From: a virus
Virus record (IMG/VR): IMGVR_UViG_3300021594_000287
Coordinates: 905 to 64,904 of that record
DNA: 64,000 nt
Strand: one strand, 5' to 3'
The notes under the pieces are model-generated. The model searched no databases. It had not been told where the DNA came from and saw nothing but the letters and a program-made list of their open reading frames with translations. The position numbers and the translations under genes were made by a program. Shown here in pieces: positions 20,749-28,132 of the stretch. Position 1 is the first letter of the stretch. Each line of letters begins with the position of its first letter.

Positions 20749-21495
20749 TTATTTAATTTTTATTTTGAACAAATCTAATGAAGATGTTATGTAAAGATCT
20801 CTTGTGTATATGTTGTTATCTTTTTTTCTATAGACGGATCTTCTAGAGACCCTATCTTCAGCAATTGATTTGCTCATGGGTTTTAAATTTTTAGAACAAT
20901 TTATGTCTATAAGTAGATATTTATTTATATCTCTTTCTTTAGACTCTTTTCTCCACCTAGTTATTGTGGATTCTGATATATTCATTATCCTAGATATCTC
21001 TGCATTGAAAGCCCTTCCAGAAACGGAAGTGTTACCAAAAGTGTCAATTTTCTTTTCTGTATTAAGCAAAGCCCTAGAGCCCACCCTGAGTTTATCCCAA
21101 TTGACTTTTATTTTCTTTCCCAAAGAATCTATCTTAATTCTCTTTTTATCTTTTATAGAACTTTTTACATCAAGTAAATACTTTTCTGTAGTAGCTATTA
21201 GCATAGCTTTAAAACTAGATATATCAACTAAGTTCTCTTCTGATAGATTGAAGTATATATTTTTACAACTGTATTTATTTAAAACTTTTCTATAGTTAAC
21301 TACTTTCTCTTTAGTTACCCAACCCATTTTTAATAACTTAGGAAGGACATCATATTTTTCTGTTTTTGAAAAAGTAAAACCTAAATAAGAACCACCATTT
21401 AAAGCAGCATACATCCTAAGTCTATAGAACAAGAACAGTTCTACTACTTTGTCAGTATTTTGATTATTGAAATGTATGTTGCTTTTAATTATCAT
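20749..21495 (-). CDS. helix-turn-helix protein, possible regulator or replication factor
   Basis: 248 aa, very Lys-rich. An HTH is visible at about residues 158-185: GRAFNAEISRIMNISESTI followed by TRWRKES. The N-terminal half (LFLFYRLRMYAALNGGSYLG) could be a second winged-helix-like domain. Might regulate transcription or initiate replication. A -7 box TATATTTG lies only 4 nt before the ATG, so the mRNA is probably leaderless. Confidence 0.6.
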   Translation of the reverse strand: MIIKSNIHFNNQNTDKVVELFLFYRLRMYAALNGGSYLGFTFSKTEKYDVLPKLLKMGWVTKEKVVNYRKVLNKYSCKNIYFNLSEENLVDISSFKAMLIATTEKYLLDVKSSIKDKKRIKIDSLGKKIKVNWDKLRVGSRALLNTEKKIDTFGNTSVSGRAFNAEISRIMNISESTITRWRKESKERDINKYLLIDINCSKNLKPMSKSIAEDRVSRRSVYRKKDNNIYTRDLYITSSLDLFKIKIK

Positions 21496-21499
21496 AATG

Positions 21500-21507
21500 C
21501 AAATATA
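21500..21507 (-). promoter_or_regulatory. -7 promoter box just before the 21495 start
   Basis: Minus strand TATATTTGCATT runs directly into the ATG at 21495. The box equals those at 22695 and 33044. No good -33 box is seen 19 nt upstream. Confidence 0.45.
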
Positions 21508-21572
21508 AGTATATTATAAATACCGTGCTTCATATTAACAATATTTTAACAAACTTACAATTCGTTGATTTC

Positions 21573-21613
21573 CAGTTCATTCTAAAATTGAGCAGTATAA
21601 ATAAACTCAGGGT
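21573..21613. repeat. 41-bp duplicated element, copy 2
   Basis: Identical to 7500..7540. On the minus strand it begins just after the stop of 21615..22475 and can form the same AGTTTATT/AATGAACT hairpin. Confidence 0.9.
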
Positions 21614-21614
21614 A

Positions 21615-22475
21615 TTAATTATAGTATAACCCACTAATGTTCTTCCATGCTTCTTGAAAGCTATCCATAAGTATACTATCATACTTAGCAGGATACATCT
21701 TAGCTTTATTAATATCATAATTTAAGTAATGAGTAAAAGAGCAATACCTAGGTGTGAAGCCGTGCGTTGCCATTAATTTAGCCCCAAACATTACTTGAAG
21801 TTTATACTTATCTTCAGAACTATCGTATATGTTATGAAGAGGTTCCTTTAGAAAAGATGAAGTATTTTTATAAGGTCTTTTTTTATTTGTCTTATAATCA
21901 TCAACATCAACATATCTAACTCCATCTACAGTTTCAATAAAACACCTGTCTATCTGTGTTACAAAAGTTGCATTCTGCGGCATAGTGAAATCCCACACTA
22001 GAAGTTCAGGATAATACCCATCTTCCAAATCTATTAAACAATCAAAAGCAGACTGATTATCGTATTCCTTTTTTATAGAAATAGTTTGAAACCTATCTTC
22101 AGTAAACGGATTAATCTCGTATCCTCTTGAGTATGAAAGATCTTCTTGCTCTTTATGAAATTTAGACCCAAGTATATTTGAGTAATCCCATTCATAAGAT
22201 AGCTCATTTTTTAGATGAGTTATATCATCAGTTACAATACCTGATAAATAATCAGCCACTTCCTTTTGGTTTAGGTTAAACAACCTATTAAACTCTCCTT
22301 TAACCAGAGAATTGTATCTTTCATCACCAAGTAGAAGTTTATAAGCAGATATAGTTAGCTGATTCTCTCTGTCAAATCCTTTTGAAAAATTACTTATAAG
22401 CTTAGTCCACCCAACCAATTTGGTTCCCGACTCTAAATGTCTATAATCGTGAGTCTCTTCAGAAAAAATTATCAT
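21615..22475 (-). CDS. PD-(D/E)XK (RecB/Cas4-like) exonuclease
   Basis: 286 aa. Motifs in order: GSKFHKEQE (His of motif I, about 103-111), TQIDRCFIE (Asp) and VDVDDYKTNKK (DxK, about 200-210), a Cas4/RecB-type nuclease pattern. Probably processes DNA ends for recombination together with the RecA-like protein encoded on the other arm. First gene of the leftward block; the divergent control region lies upstream. Confidence 0.7.
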   Translation of the reverse strand: MIIFSEETHDYRHLESGTKLVGWTKLISNFSKGFDRENQLTISAYKLLLGDERYNSLVKGEFNRLFNLNQKEVADYLSGIVTDDITHLKNELSYEWDYSNILGSKFHKEQEDLSYSRGYEINPFTEDRFQTISIKKEYDNQSAFDCLIDLEDGYYPELLVWDFTMPQNATFVTQIDRCFIETVDGVRYVDVDDYKTNKKRPYKNTSSFLKEPLHNIYDSSEDKYKLQVMFGAKLMATHGFTPRYCSFTHYLNYDINKAKMYPAKYDSILMDSFQEAWKNISGLYYN

Positions 22476-22500
22476 TTTTTGAAACTTTTTTTATGTTATA

Positions 22501-22522
22501 AATGTTACTATATAGTAACATT
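22501..22522. promoter_or_regulatory. 22-bp perfect palindrome, probable operator
   Basis: AATGTTACTAT followed by its exact reverse complement. Lies 26 bp upstream of the leftward nuclease start. Size and symmetry fit a dimeric repressor site. No T-run follows, so it is not a terminator. Confidence 0.6.
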
Positions 22523-22667
22523 TTTAGTATTTACTTAGTTCAAACAATTCATAATTAATTGATAATTAATATTTTTTGACAACTACAACAAAAAAATTAT
22601 AAATTAATTACTTGATTATCAATAAGTTACAATAGTTGTTGTAATTTTTAGAAACAATTTTTGTAAA

Positions 22668-22702
22668 AACAGATAAAAAACGATTTTTTATTATTATATT
22701 TG
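22668..22702 (+). promoter_or_regulatory. rightward promoter with AACAG-19-TATTATATTTG
   Basis: AACAG (22668-22672), 19 nt, then TATTATATTTG (22692-22702) and CAT. The same arrangement with the same spacing occurs at 33017..33051. The predicted transcript start leaves a leader of about 10 nt before the GTG at 22718. Confidence 0.5.
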
Positions 22703-22717
22703 CATAAACATTTTACT

Positions 22718-23122
22718 GTGATCAATATAGTAAGGAATGAAATTAGGGATAAACAAATTTATCGGTGCACAGATAAAGTGTCTAGCGATAAGGAATACTT
22801 CTTAAAAGTAATAAGAATATTCTCTGCTGCTTTTTTAGACGGGGAGTTTCACCTTACTGATAGAGAATGTGATTTATTATACGGAATCTATCATTGCATA
22901 TCTAAAGGAGATAGAGAAATTCTTAAAGTTGATTACATAGAGAAGTATTTTTCCTCTTTTAAAGATAAAAAAACAGTACAGGTATGGATTAATAGAGTAG
23001 AAAAAAAGGGTTGGGTAACGGAGTCTAATGGAAAATATTATATAGAAGGGCAATTTGAAAAGCTCGTACAGTTTAACATAACTGGATTTACAATAGATTT
23101 GATAAGAGATGAGATTAATTGA
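22718..23122 (+). CDS. winged-helix-like protein (134 aa)
   Basis: The frame has no internal ATG. GTG at 22718 is chosen over TTG at 22700 because the latter lies inside the -7 box. The C-terminal half (DYIEKYFSSFKDKKTVQVW, then INRVEKKGWV and YYIEG) reads as a winged helix. First gene of the rightward block, so possibly its regulator. Overlaps the next gene by 14 nt. Confidence 0.55.
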   Translation: MINIVRNEIRDKQIYRCTDKVSSDKEYFLKVIRIFSAAFLDGEFHLTDRECDLLYGIYHCISKGDREILKVDYIEKYFSSFKDKKTVQVWINRVEKKGWVTESNGKYYIEGQFEKLVQFNITGFTIDLIRDEIN

Positions 23123-23351
23123 TGAAATAATAACCCAAAGCGCTTACTTAGATTACGATAGCAATAGCCCAATAGAATATGTTGCATTAAGTATGGATGC
23201 TTATCTTCAGATATCTAGAGAGATCTTTGAAGAAACTGACAAAGAAGAAATAGGAGATAATGATATAGAAGATTTTCTCACAATGAAGTTTGTCTTAATG
23301 CCTACTTTAATAAGTATAGACTATAGGTTTCTAAAAGAGATAAAATTGTGA
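23109..23351 (+). CDS. acidic hypothetical protein (80 aa)
   Basis: 80 aa, acidic and helical (IFEETDKEEIGDNDIEDFL), overlapped at both ends by its neighbours (14 nt and 4 nt). No family recognised. Confidence 0.6.
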   Translation: MRLIDEIITQSAYLDYDSNSPIEYVALSMDAYLQISREIFEETDKEEIGDNDIEDFLTMKFVLMPTLISIDYRFLKEIKL

Positions 23352-23860
23352 ATGTAAGAAAAAATAGCAATTATCTTAATCAAACAAAAGAGCAGATTAA
23401 AGAATCAGCTGAGTTAGTAGATATAACAGTAGAAAGTGCTGAGAAAATAATAGATGATTTTTTCCTTATTATAAGAGACTTTCTTAATGACGAAAGGATG
23501 CCAACTTTTTATGTACCTTATCTTGGTAAATTTAGTCCAACTATAGGCAGTATAAGAAGGTCTTTGAGAATAACTTTTAAACTTTACAGATCCGGAGCAA
23601 TACCAAGACACATCGCTGTATACAGAATAAAAAAGTTTTGGCCAATAAGATGCAGACTAATAAAAGAAAAAATGGGTAATCCGCAGCACGATAATTGGAA
23701 GAATATACCAATGAACTGGCAAAAAGACGGAATATATAAAGAATACACTGATGCATTAGAATATTATTCTAAAGGAGGCAAAGAAGAATGGGACAAGCAA
23801 AGAGGTGCTTATGATGGAAGGTTAAGAATACCTAAAACAGATAATGAATTTTGGCAATAA
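23348..23860 (+). CDS. HU/IHF-like DNA-binding protein with C-terminal extension
   Basis: 170 aa. Residues about 15-75 follow the HU/IHF plan: two helices (KIIDDFFLIIRDFLNDE), then a PTFYVPYLGKFSPTIG strand, as in IHF-like proteins of Bacteroidota phages. The remaining 95 residues are basic and aromatic (KKFWPIRCRLIKEKMG) and of unknown type. Likely bends or compacts DNA or supports replication/packaging. ATG overlaps the preceding stop (ATGA-like). Confidence 0.6.
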   Translation: MNVRKNSNYLNQTKEQIKESAELVDITVESAEKIIDDFFLIIRDFLNDERMPTFYVPYLGKFSPTIGSIRRSLRITFKLYRSGAIPRHIAVYRIKKFWPIRCRLIKEKMGNPQHDNWKNIPMNWQKDGIYKEYTDALEYYSKGGKEEWDKQRGAYDGRLRIPKTDNEFWQ

Positions 23861-23870
23861 ATAAAAATCA

Positions 23871-24254
23871 ATGGGAGAGTACATTAATAAAGGAAGCGAA
23901 AAATTAAAAGGAGTTACATGGGATTATGTACCAAGGACAAAGTTTGCGGGTACTGAAATTACTTGGCAAAACAAAAGAGAAGTTATTAAAGAAAAAGCAA
24001 GAGAGTATAAAGAAAATAATCCTGAAGCCTCTACAGAAGAATGTGTAGAATGGGGAAGAAGATTTGCAAGGAAAGAACAAAAACACTTTAAATCTTACTT
24101 AAAAGGAAAAAATTCTTATTCGTATAAAGGTGGAAAATTCCTAGTAGAAGATCAAAGCAGATTAGAACATTTTATTAAAATGGCTCAAATGTTTGAACAA
24201 CAAAACGAGGAATATCAAAAAAGTTTATTAGAGAATAATCAAGAAGAGGAATAA
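23871..24254 (+). CDS. hypothetical basic protein (127 aa)
   Basis: 127 aa, Lys/Glu-rich, mostly helical, with EECVEWGRRFARKEQKHFK in the middle and a helical acidic end. No family recognised. 10 nt after the HU-like gene. Confidence 0.55.
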   Translation: MGEYINKGSEKLKGVTWDYVPRTKFAGTEITWQNKREVIKEKAREYKENNPEASTEECVEWGRRFARKEQKHFKSYLKGKNSYSYKGGKFLVEDQSRLEHFIKMAQMFEQQNEEYQKSLLENNQEEE

Positions 24255-24255
24255 A

Positions 24256-24849
24256 ATGGGTAAATTAGGGAAAGATTTTATATCGGAACAAGAAGTAAAT
24301 TTTGCTATATCTGATTCGATTGAAACAAAAGGAATAGATGTAGAAGAATTTTATAAACAACTAGAAGAGTTTTATAAAGACGGATATTACAAGCAAAGAT
24401 TTAAAAAATGTTCTTTATCAAATAAAATAGGAATAGAGATTTTTAAATTTCAGCCAAATAGAAGTTTAAAATCAAAACTCCTTACAGTAGATTTAACAGG
24501 ATCTCTTATGTCTGTTGACAATGTTTTTGAATCAACACATATAGCAAAAGTAATTAAACTCCCAAAAGATAGCAGTAACTATGATTATTCAGAGGGTGAT
24601 TTAGTTATTATGAGTTATTCAGATACTGTAGGACAAGATATTAATCCAGACTACGCATTCTTATTGCAATTTTCTCAGAGCAATATGGAGCCAAAGATGC
24701 CTAAGTCTGTTCCTCCTTTTACACATAGGTATGTAGCAAAACTTTTTGACAATGTGTTTTTACCTCCACATGAGTTTAACACAAAATCTGAAGATGTCAG
24801 CACGTTTGCTGTAGAGCCTTACAAAATAATCGGTAAATATGAAATATAA
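24256..24849 (+). CDS. hypothetical protein (197 aa)
   Basis: 197 aa. The middle (IAKVIKLPKDSSNYDYSEG then DLVIMSY) is beta-rich and loosely recalls GroES-type co-chaperonin barrels (a GDLVxM strand), but the match is weak. One nt after the preceding stop; overlaps the next gene by 11 nt. Confidence 0.55.
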   Translation: MGKLGKDFISEQEVNFAISDSIETKGIDVEEFYKQLEEFYKDGYYKQRFKKCSLSNKIGIEIFKFQPNRSLKSKLLTVDLTGSLMSVDNVFESTHIAKVIKLPKDSSNYDYSEGDLVIMSYSDTVGQDINPDYAFLLQFSQSNMEPKMPKSVPPFTHRYVAKLFDNVFLPPHEFNTKSEDVSTFAVEPYKIIGKYEI

Positions 24850-25168
24850 ATTTAATGATATTATCAATCCAGTTAAATGGTGGGCTTTTTGCAAGTTTTT
24901 ATTTAACAGCGTTTTTGGGGAAAGAGTTACACCAGAAGATAAACAATGGCAATCTGAGGTTATTGTCTTCAGAGGAATAATGTGCCCAAAATGTAAAGAA
25001 GCAGGAGCATGCATTGACTGTGGTTGTAACTGGGCTGGAAAAAGCGCTGACATGTCTTTAGAATGTAGCATGGGAAACTGGAAAGCAGTTAAAGATAAAG
25101 AAGATTGGGAAGATCAAAAGAATAAATATTTGAATGGATTAAAAATAGGTTTAGTTAAAAATGAGTAA
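24839..25168 (+). CDS. Cys-rich zinc-ribbon-like protein (109 aa)
   Basis: 109 aa. CPKCKEAGACIDCGCNW at about residues 46-62 has five Cys, suggesting one or two zinc sites. An N-terminal aromatic segment (WWAFCKFLFNSVFG) may associate with membrane or protein. Function unknown. Overlaps the next gene by 8 nt. Confidence 0.55.
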   Translation: MKYKFNDIINPVKWWAFCKFLFNSVFGERVTPEDKQWQSEVIVFRGIMCPKCKEAGACIDCGCNWAGKSADMSLECSMGNWKAVKDKEDWEDQKNKYLNGLKIGLVKNE

Positions 25169-25526
25169 TGTAGTATTTGATAATATGGAATTTAACTTAG
25201 GTGATGTCCATTATAAGAGTGTAATAAACCTTGAAGCCGATTGCTTAGAAAATGCAGATAGAGTGCATTATATTAATGGAGGCTGTTGGTGCACAAAACC
25301 TTCTTTTGACGGAAAGAAGCTAAAAATAGAATTTAATGTAGAGGCGGCAGTCGGGAATCTCCAAAAAGGAGAATATAAATCTGTCCCAAAATATGTTGAT
25401 ATTTATTTGGATAAAGAAGTGAACCACTACGTACCTGACCCTCATACTATGAAAATGATAAATAACCCTGATAAAGTTGTAATTAAGATTCCTATTAATT
25501 TCAGGGCACACGGAGATTTGGGGTAA
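25161..25526 (+). CDS. beta-sandwich protein, DUF1573-like
   Basis: 121 aa, beta-rich, with GGCWCTKPSFDGKKLKIEF and a C-terminal VVIKIPINF strand. The CxC-turn-strand pattern resembles DUF1573 domains common in Bacteroidota, without certainty. Followed by terminator 25565..25603. Confidence 0.45.
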   Translation: MSNVVFDNMEFNLGDVHYKSVINLEADCLENADRVHYINGGCWCTKPSFDGKKLKIEFNVEAAVGNLQKGEYKSVPKYVDIYLDKEVNHYVPDPHTMKMINNPDKVVIKIPINFRAHGDLG

Positions 25527-25564
25527 TTCTCTCCACTTAGTTTTTGGTTATTTTGTCTCACCTC

Positions 25565-25603
25565 GATGAAGGGCGGTATCCTCTGCCGTCCTCATCTTTT
25601 TTT
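25565..25603 (+). terminator. intrinsic terminator or attenuator before the HNH gene
   Basis: GATGA-GGGCGG pairs with CCGTCC-TCATC around an 8-9 nt loop, followed by seven T. It stands only 3 nt before the ATG of the HNH gene, so it either ends the upstream unit or attenuates the next. Confidence 0.7.
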
Positions 25604-25606
25604 ATT

Positions 25607-25981
25607 ATGAAATCATACACAGAAAAATCTTTAAGTAAAAGGAAGGAAGAAAGAAAAGACTTCCCTGATTTCTATAAAAAACATATTGATATAATCAAAA
25701 ATAATAAAGAGTGCTGTAAAGAATGTGGTATTAGACTACTTGGAGATGTTAGTGAAGTTGCGCATATATTGAACAAAAGCTACTTTAAATCTGTTTCTAT
25801 TAATGATGATAATGTAATTTATCTATGCGGATGGAAGCAGAATAATTGCCATGATAAATTTGATAGTGGCAAAGAAAAAGAAATGAAAGTATTTAGCATT
25901 GCTAAAGAAAAGTTTAATATATTAAAGGAAGAAGTAAAAGAAAAAATCAATTATAAAATTTGGGATAAATATGGCAACTGA
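25607..25981 (+). CDS. HNH-type endonuclease
   Basis: 124 aa from the ATG at 25607; the longer frame to 25544 would cross the terminator. CCKECGIRL (zinc pair), EVAHILNKSYF, VIYLCGW and NNCHDKFD make an HNH-like core with a structural zinc (four Cys). A C-terminal basic helix follows. Overlaps the start of the RecA-like gene, fitting a recombination or repair nuclease; a mobile HNH is less likely given the tight overlap. Confidence 0.65.
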   Translation: MKSYTEKSLSKRKEERKDFPDFYKKHIDIIKNNKECCKECGIRLLGDVSEVAHILNKSYFKSVSINDDNVIYLCGWKQNNCHDKFDSGKEKEMKVFSIAKEKFNILKEEVKEKINYKIWDKYGN

Positions 25982-26975
25982 CGTTTTAGATGTTTTAAAG
26001 AAACTAAATAAAGACAAAGCAGAGGAAGATAAAATTAAAGTAGCAAAGGATTTGCCTGACGAATATTTTGTTAGAAATGTTATATCAACTGGAAGCCCTT
26101 ATTTAGATTACAGAATAAACAGAGAAATCGGAAAAGGTGGTTTAGTAAAAGGTTCTTTCAATTTATTAATAGGAGGAGAAGGATCAGGAAAAACTTCTAT
26201 AGCTCTTTTAGCTGCGGCTAATGAACAAAAAGAAACTGGAAAATATGTAGTATTTTATGATGGAGAAGGGTCCATGAGTGAATCTTATATAGAGAGATTT
26301 GGAGTGGATAAAGAACTTCTAATATATAGAAAAGGAAGGAACTTAGAAGAAATGCTTGACACAATTGAGGCTTTATCTTTAGCCGATAATGTTGGCATGA
26401 TTATAATAGATTCTATTCCTATCTTTGTATCTTCTGTTGTAGAAGAAAAAAGTGCAGGTGATAACACAATTGGAGTTGAGGCTAAGAAGTTTTCAGCCAG
26501 AATGACAATCATAGAGGGTAATTGTAGTAGGAGAGATATTTGTCTAACAGCTTTAACATTTTATACTCTTAATCCCGGAAGCATGGGCGACCCAAGAGTA
26601 TTAAAAAGAGGTGAGTGGCAAAAGTATATGTCTAATTTAACATTAGAGTTTACTAAGAAAGATTTGATAAAAGATGAAAATGGAAGCCCTATTGGGCACA
26701 TTATTGATGTTAGGACAAAAAAATCTAAACTTCAAGAGTATGACGCAAAAGATGCCTTTCAAATAAATTTTTATTATAAAAACGGATTTAATAAATACGA
26801 TGAATACGCTTCAATATTTATTGAAGAAGGTTTAATAAAACAAGGAGGCGCTTGGTTTTCTTTTGCTGATGAAAATGGAGAAGAAGTAAAGTTGAATGGA
26901 AAAAGCAAAGTAATATCTTTTTTGAAAGAAAACGAAAATCATTTTCAAACACTATTAAATAGAATTGGAAAATGA
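25971..26975 (+). CDS. recA: RecA/UvsX-type recombinase
   Basis: 334 aa. Walker A GGEGSGKT at about residues 68-75, Walker B VGMIIIDSIP at about 141-150, and the ordered RecA core around them (VVFYDGEG, ISTGSPYLDY at the N-terminus). Catalyses strand exchange on single-stranded DNA; expected to act with the RecB-like, RuvC-like and HNH nucleases. Overlaps its neighbours at both ends. Confidence 0.85.
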   Translation: MATDVLDVLKKLNKDKAEEDKIKVAKDLPDEYFVRNVISTGSPYLDYRINREIGKGGLVKGSFNLLIGGEGSGKTSIALLAAANEQKETGKYVVFYDGEGSMSESYIERFGVDKELLIYRKGRNLEEMLDTIEALSLADNVGMIIIDSIPIFVSSVVEEKSAGDNTIGVEAKKFSARMTIIEGNCSRRDICLTALTFYTLNPGSMGDPRVLKRGEWQKYMSNLTLEFTKKDLIKDENGSPIGHIIDVRTKKSKLQEYDAKDAFQINFYYKNGFNKYDEYASIFIEEGLIKQGGAWFSFADENGEEVKLNGKSKVISFLKENENHFQTLLNRIGK

Positions 26976-27403
26976 GAGAGCTAAAAGATATACTTGAAGA
27001 TTTTGATAATTTAAGACAAAACTTTAGGCATTTTACTACTAAAGGGGATGGGAATAGAATAACTCTAATTGAATATCAAGGAAGGTTTGTAGACTTAAAA
27101 TCTGATTTAACATATTGGAAATCGCATTTTTTAAATGAGTGGACTAGAAGGGACGATAAAGCTGCCACAGCTATAAAATATAGGTTAGCTGGAGCAATTA
27201 GCAGAGGCGAGTACACAGACCACACAGGAAAACTATTAGACAAATGTTCATTATCGATTGCTGAAAAAATAGCTGCCGGTACAAAAGAGTATCAAGAATT
27301 TATTCAGCAAAGATCTCATTATAAAGAATACGCTTCAAATATTTCTGACAGAAGAGAAGATATTTTAAGTTATATAAACGAAATAAAGGACAGACTAAAG
27401 TAA
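26972..27403 (+). CDS. hypothetical helical protein (143 aa)
   Basis: 143 aa, ATGA overlap with the recA stop. Helical and charged throughout (KDILEDFDNLRQNFRHF; REDILSYINEIKDRLK). It could be a recombination mediator given its place, but no motif supports this. Confidence 0.55.
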   Translation: MRELKDILEDFDNLRQNFRHFTTKGDGNRITLIEYQGRFVDLKSDLTYWKSHFLNEWTRRDDKAATAIKYRLAGAISRGEYTDHTGKLLDKCSLSIAEKIAAGTKEYQEFIQQRSHYKEYASNISDRREDILSYINEIKDRLK

Positions 27404-27415
27404 AAACACTAAGTA

Positions 27416-27610
27416 ATGAAACTGCACATTTACTCATCTAAAAATTTTCAAAACTGGTATTCTGATGAGCAGGAAATACCAGATAAATATTGCGTTGATA
27501 GTGATTGTGTAATTACTGTAAAAAGAAGAGAATTTTGCCCAAAGGAATGCGAATTAGATCGACCCTTTGGGCAAAATGCTTATGAGAAATCTTGTTGTAA
27601 AAATTGCTAG
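27416..27610 (+). CDS. Cys-rich small protein (64 aa)
   Basis: 64 aa with seven Cys, including CPKEC and a terminal CCKNC, suggesting a zinc-binding knuckle. Function unknown. Next gene starts 3 nt later. Confidence 0.55.
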   Translation: MKLHIYSSKNFQNWYSDEQEIPDKYCVDSDCVITVKRREFCPKECELDRPFGQNAYEKSCCKNC

Positions 27611-27613
27611 AAT

Positions 27614-28132
27614 ATGACACCAATAAGGGTAAAGGATATAACTAAAGACTTTTGGAATCAGAACCAGCAACTTTCTATAATGGCTCCGTTCTCTGATTTT
27701 AAAAAGGAAAAGAATTCTTCAAAAATAATGATGGCTATTTATTTGATTTATGATAGTAAATCAGATTTTATAAAAGCCGGAATGACGACTGATGAAATAA
27801 TAAAAGACGTAAATAAAAACTATTTAGAAGACGAAAATTTTCCGTGGGAAAACTACCAAAAAATAGTTGACGCTTATAAAGAAAAATGCACATCTAGGCT
27901 TCATAAAAAAGTTATGAATATGCTAGATGAAATCGATGAGATAGAGAGATCAAGATCTGAGTTATCTTGGGACGACCCTAATGAGGCAGAATTAAAAATA
28001 AAACTTTTTGATGCTTCTAAAAAATTGTATAATGAAGCAATAGAACTTCAAAAGAAATTAAACGAGGAAGTTGCAGAGCTTGAATTAGAAGGTGATTATG
28101 TTCCTAGTTTAACTGAGGAGTTTAGTTTATGA
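27614..28132 (+). CDS. candidate small terminase subunit
   Basis: 172 aa directly before and overlapping the large terminase (ATGA). Residues about 40-90 could hold a DNA-binding unit and about 100-150 form a long coiled coil (LDEIDEIERSRSELSW; KKLYNEAIELQKKLNEE), compatible with a small terminase ring. The assignment rests on position and helix content only. Confidence 0.4.
   Translation: MTPIRVKDITKDFWNQNQQLSIMAPFSDFKKEKNSSKIMMAIYLIYDSKSDFIKAGMTTDEIIKDVNKNYLEDENFPWENYQKIVDAYKEKCTSRLHKKVMNMLDEIDEIERSRSELSWDDPNEAELKIKLFDASKKLYNEAIELQKKLNEEVAELELEGDYVPSLTEEFSL

Larger units (their letters stand above)
22476..22717. promoter_or_regulatory. divergent intergenic control region
   Basis: AT-rich 242-bp region between the leftward and rightward blocks. 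It holds the 22-bp palindrome at 22501..22522, an inverted pair TTACAA/TTGTAA around 22626-22643, a TTGACA-16-TATAAA arrangement near 22577-22604, and the rightward promoter near 22668..22702. Confidence 0.6.

Noticed and set aside
22700-22717. TTG at 22700 as the start of the first rightward gene
   Set aside because: It lies in the -7 box of the proposed promoter; GTG at 22718 leaves a short leader and the same frame.
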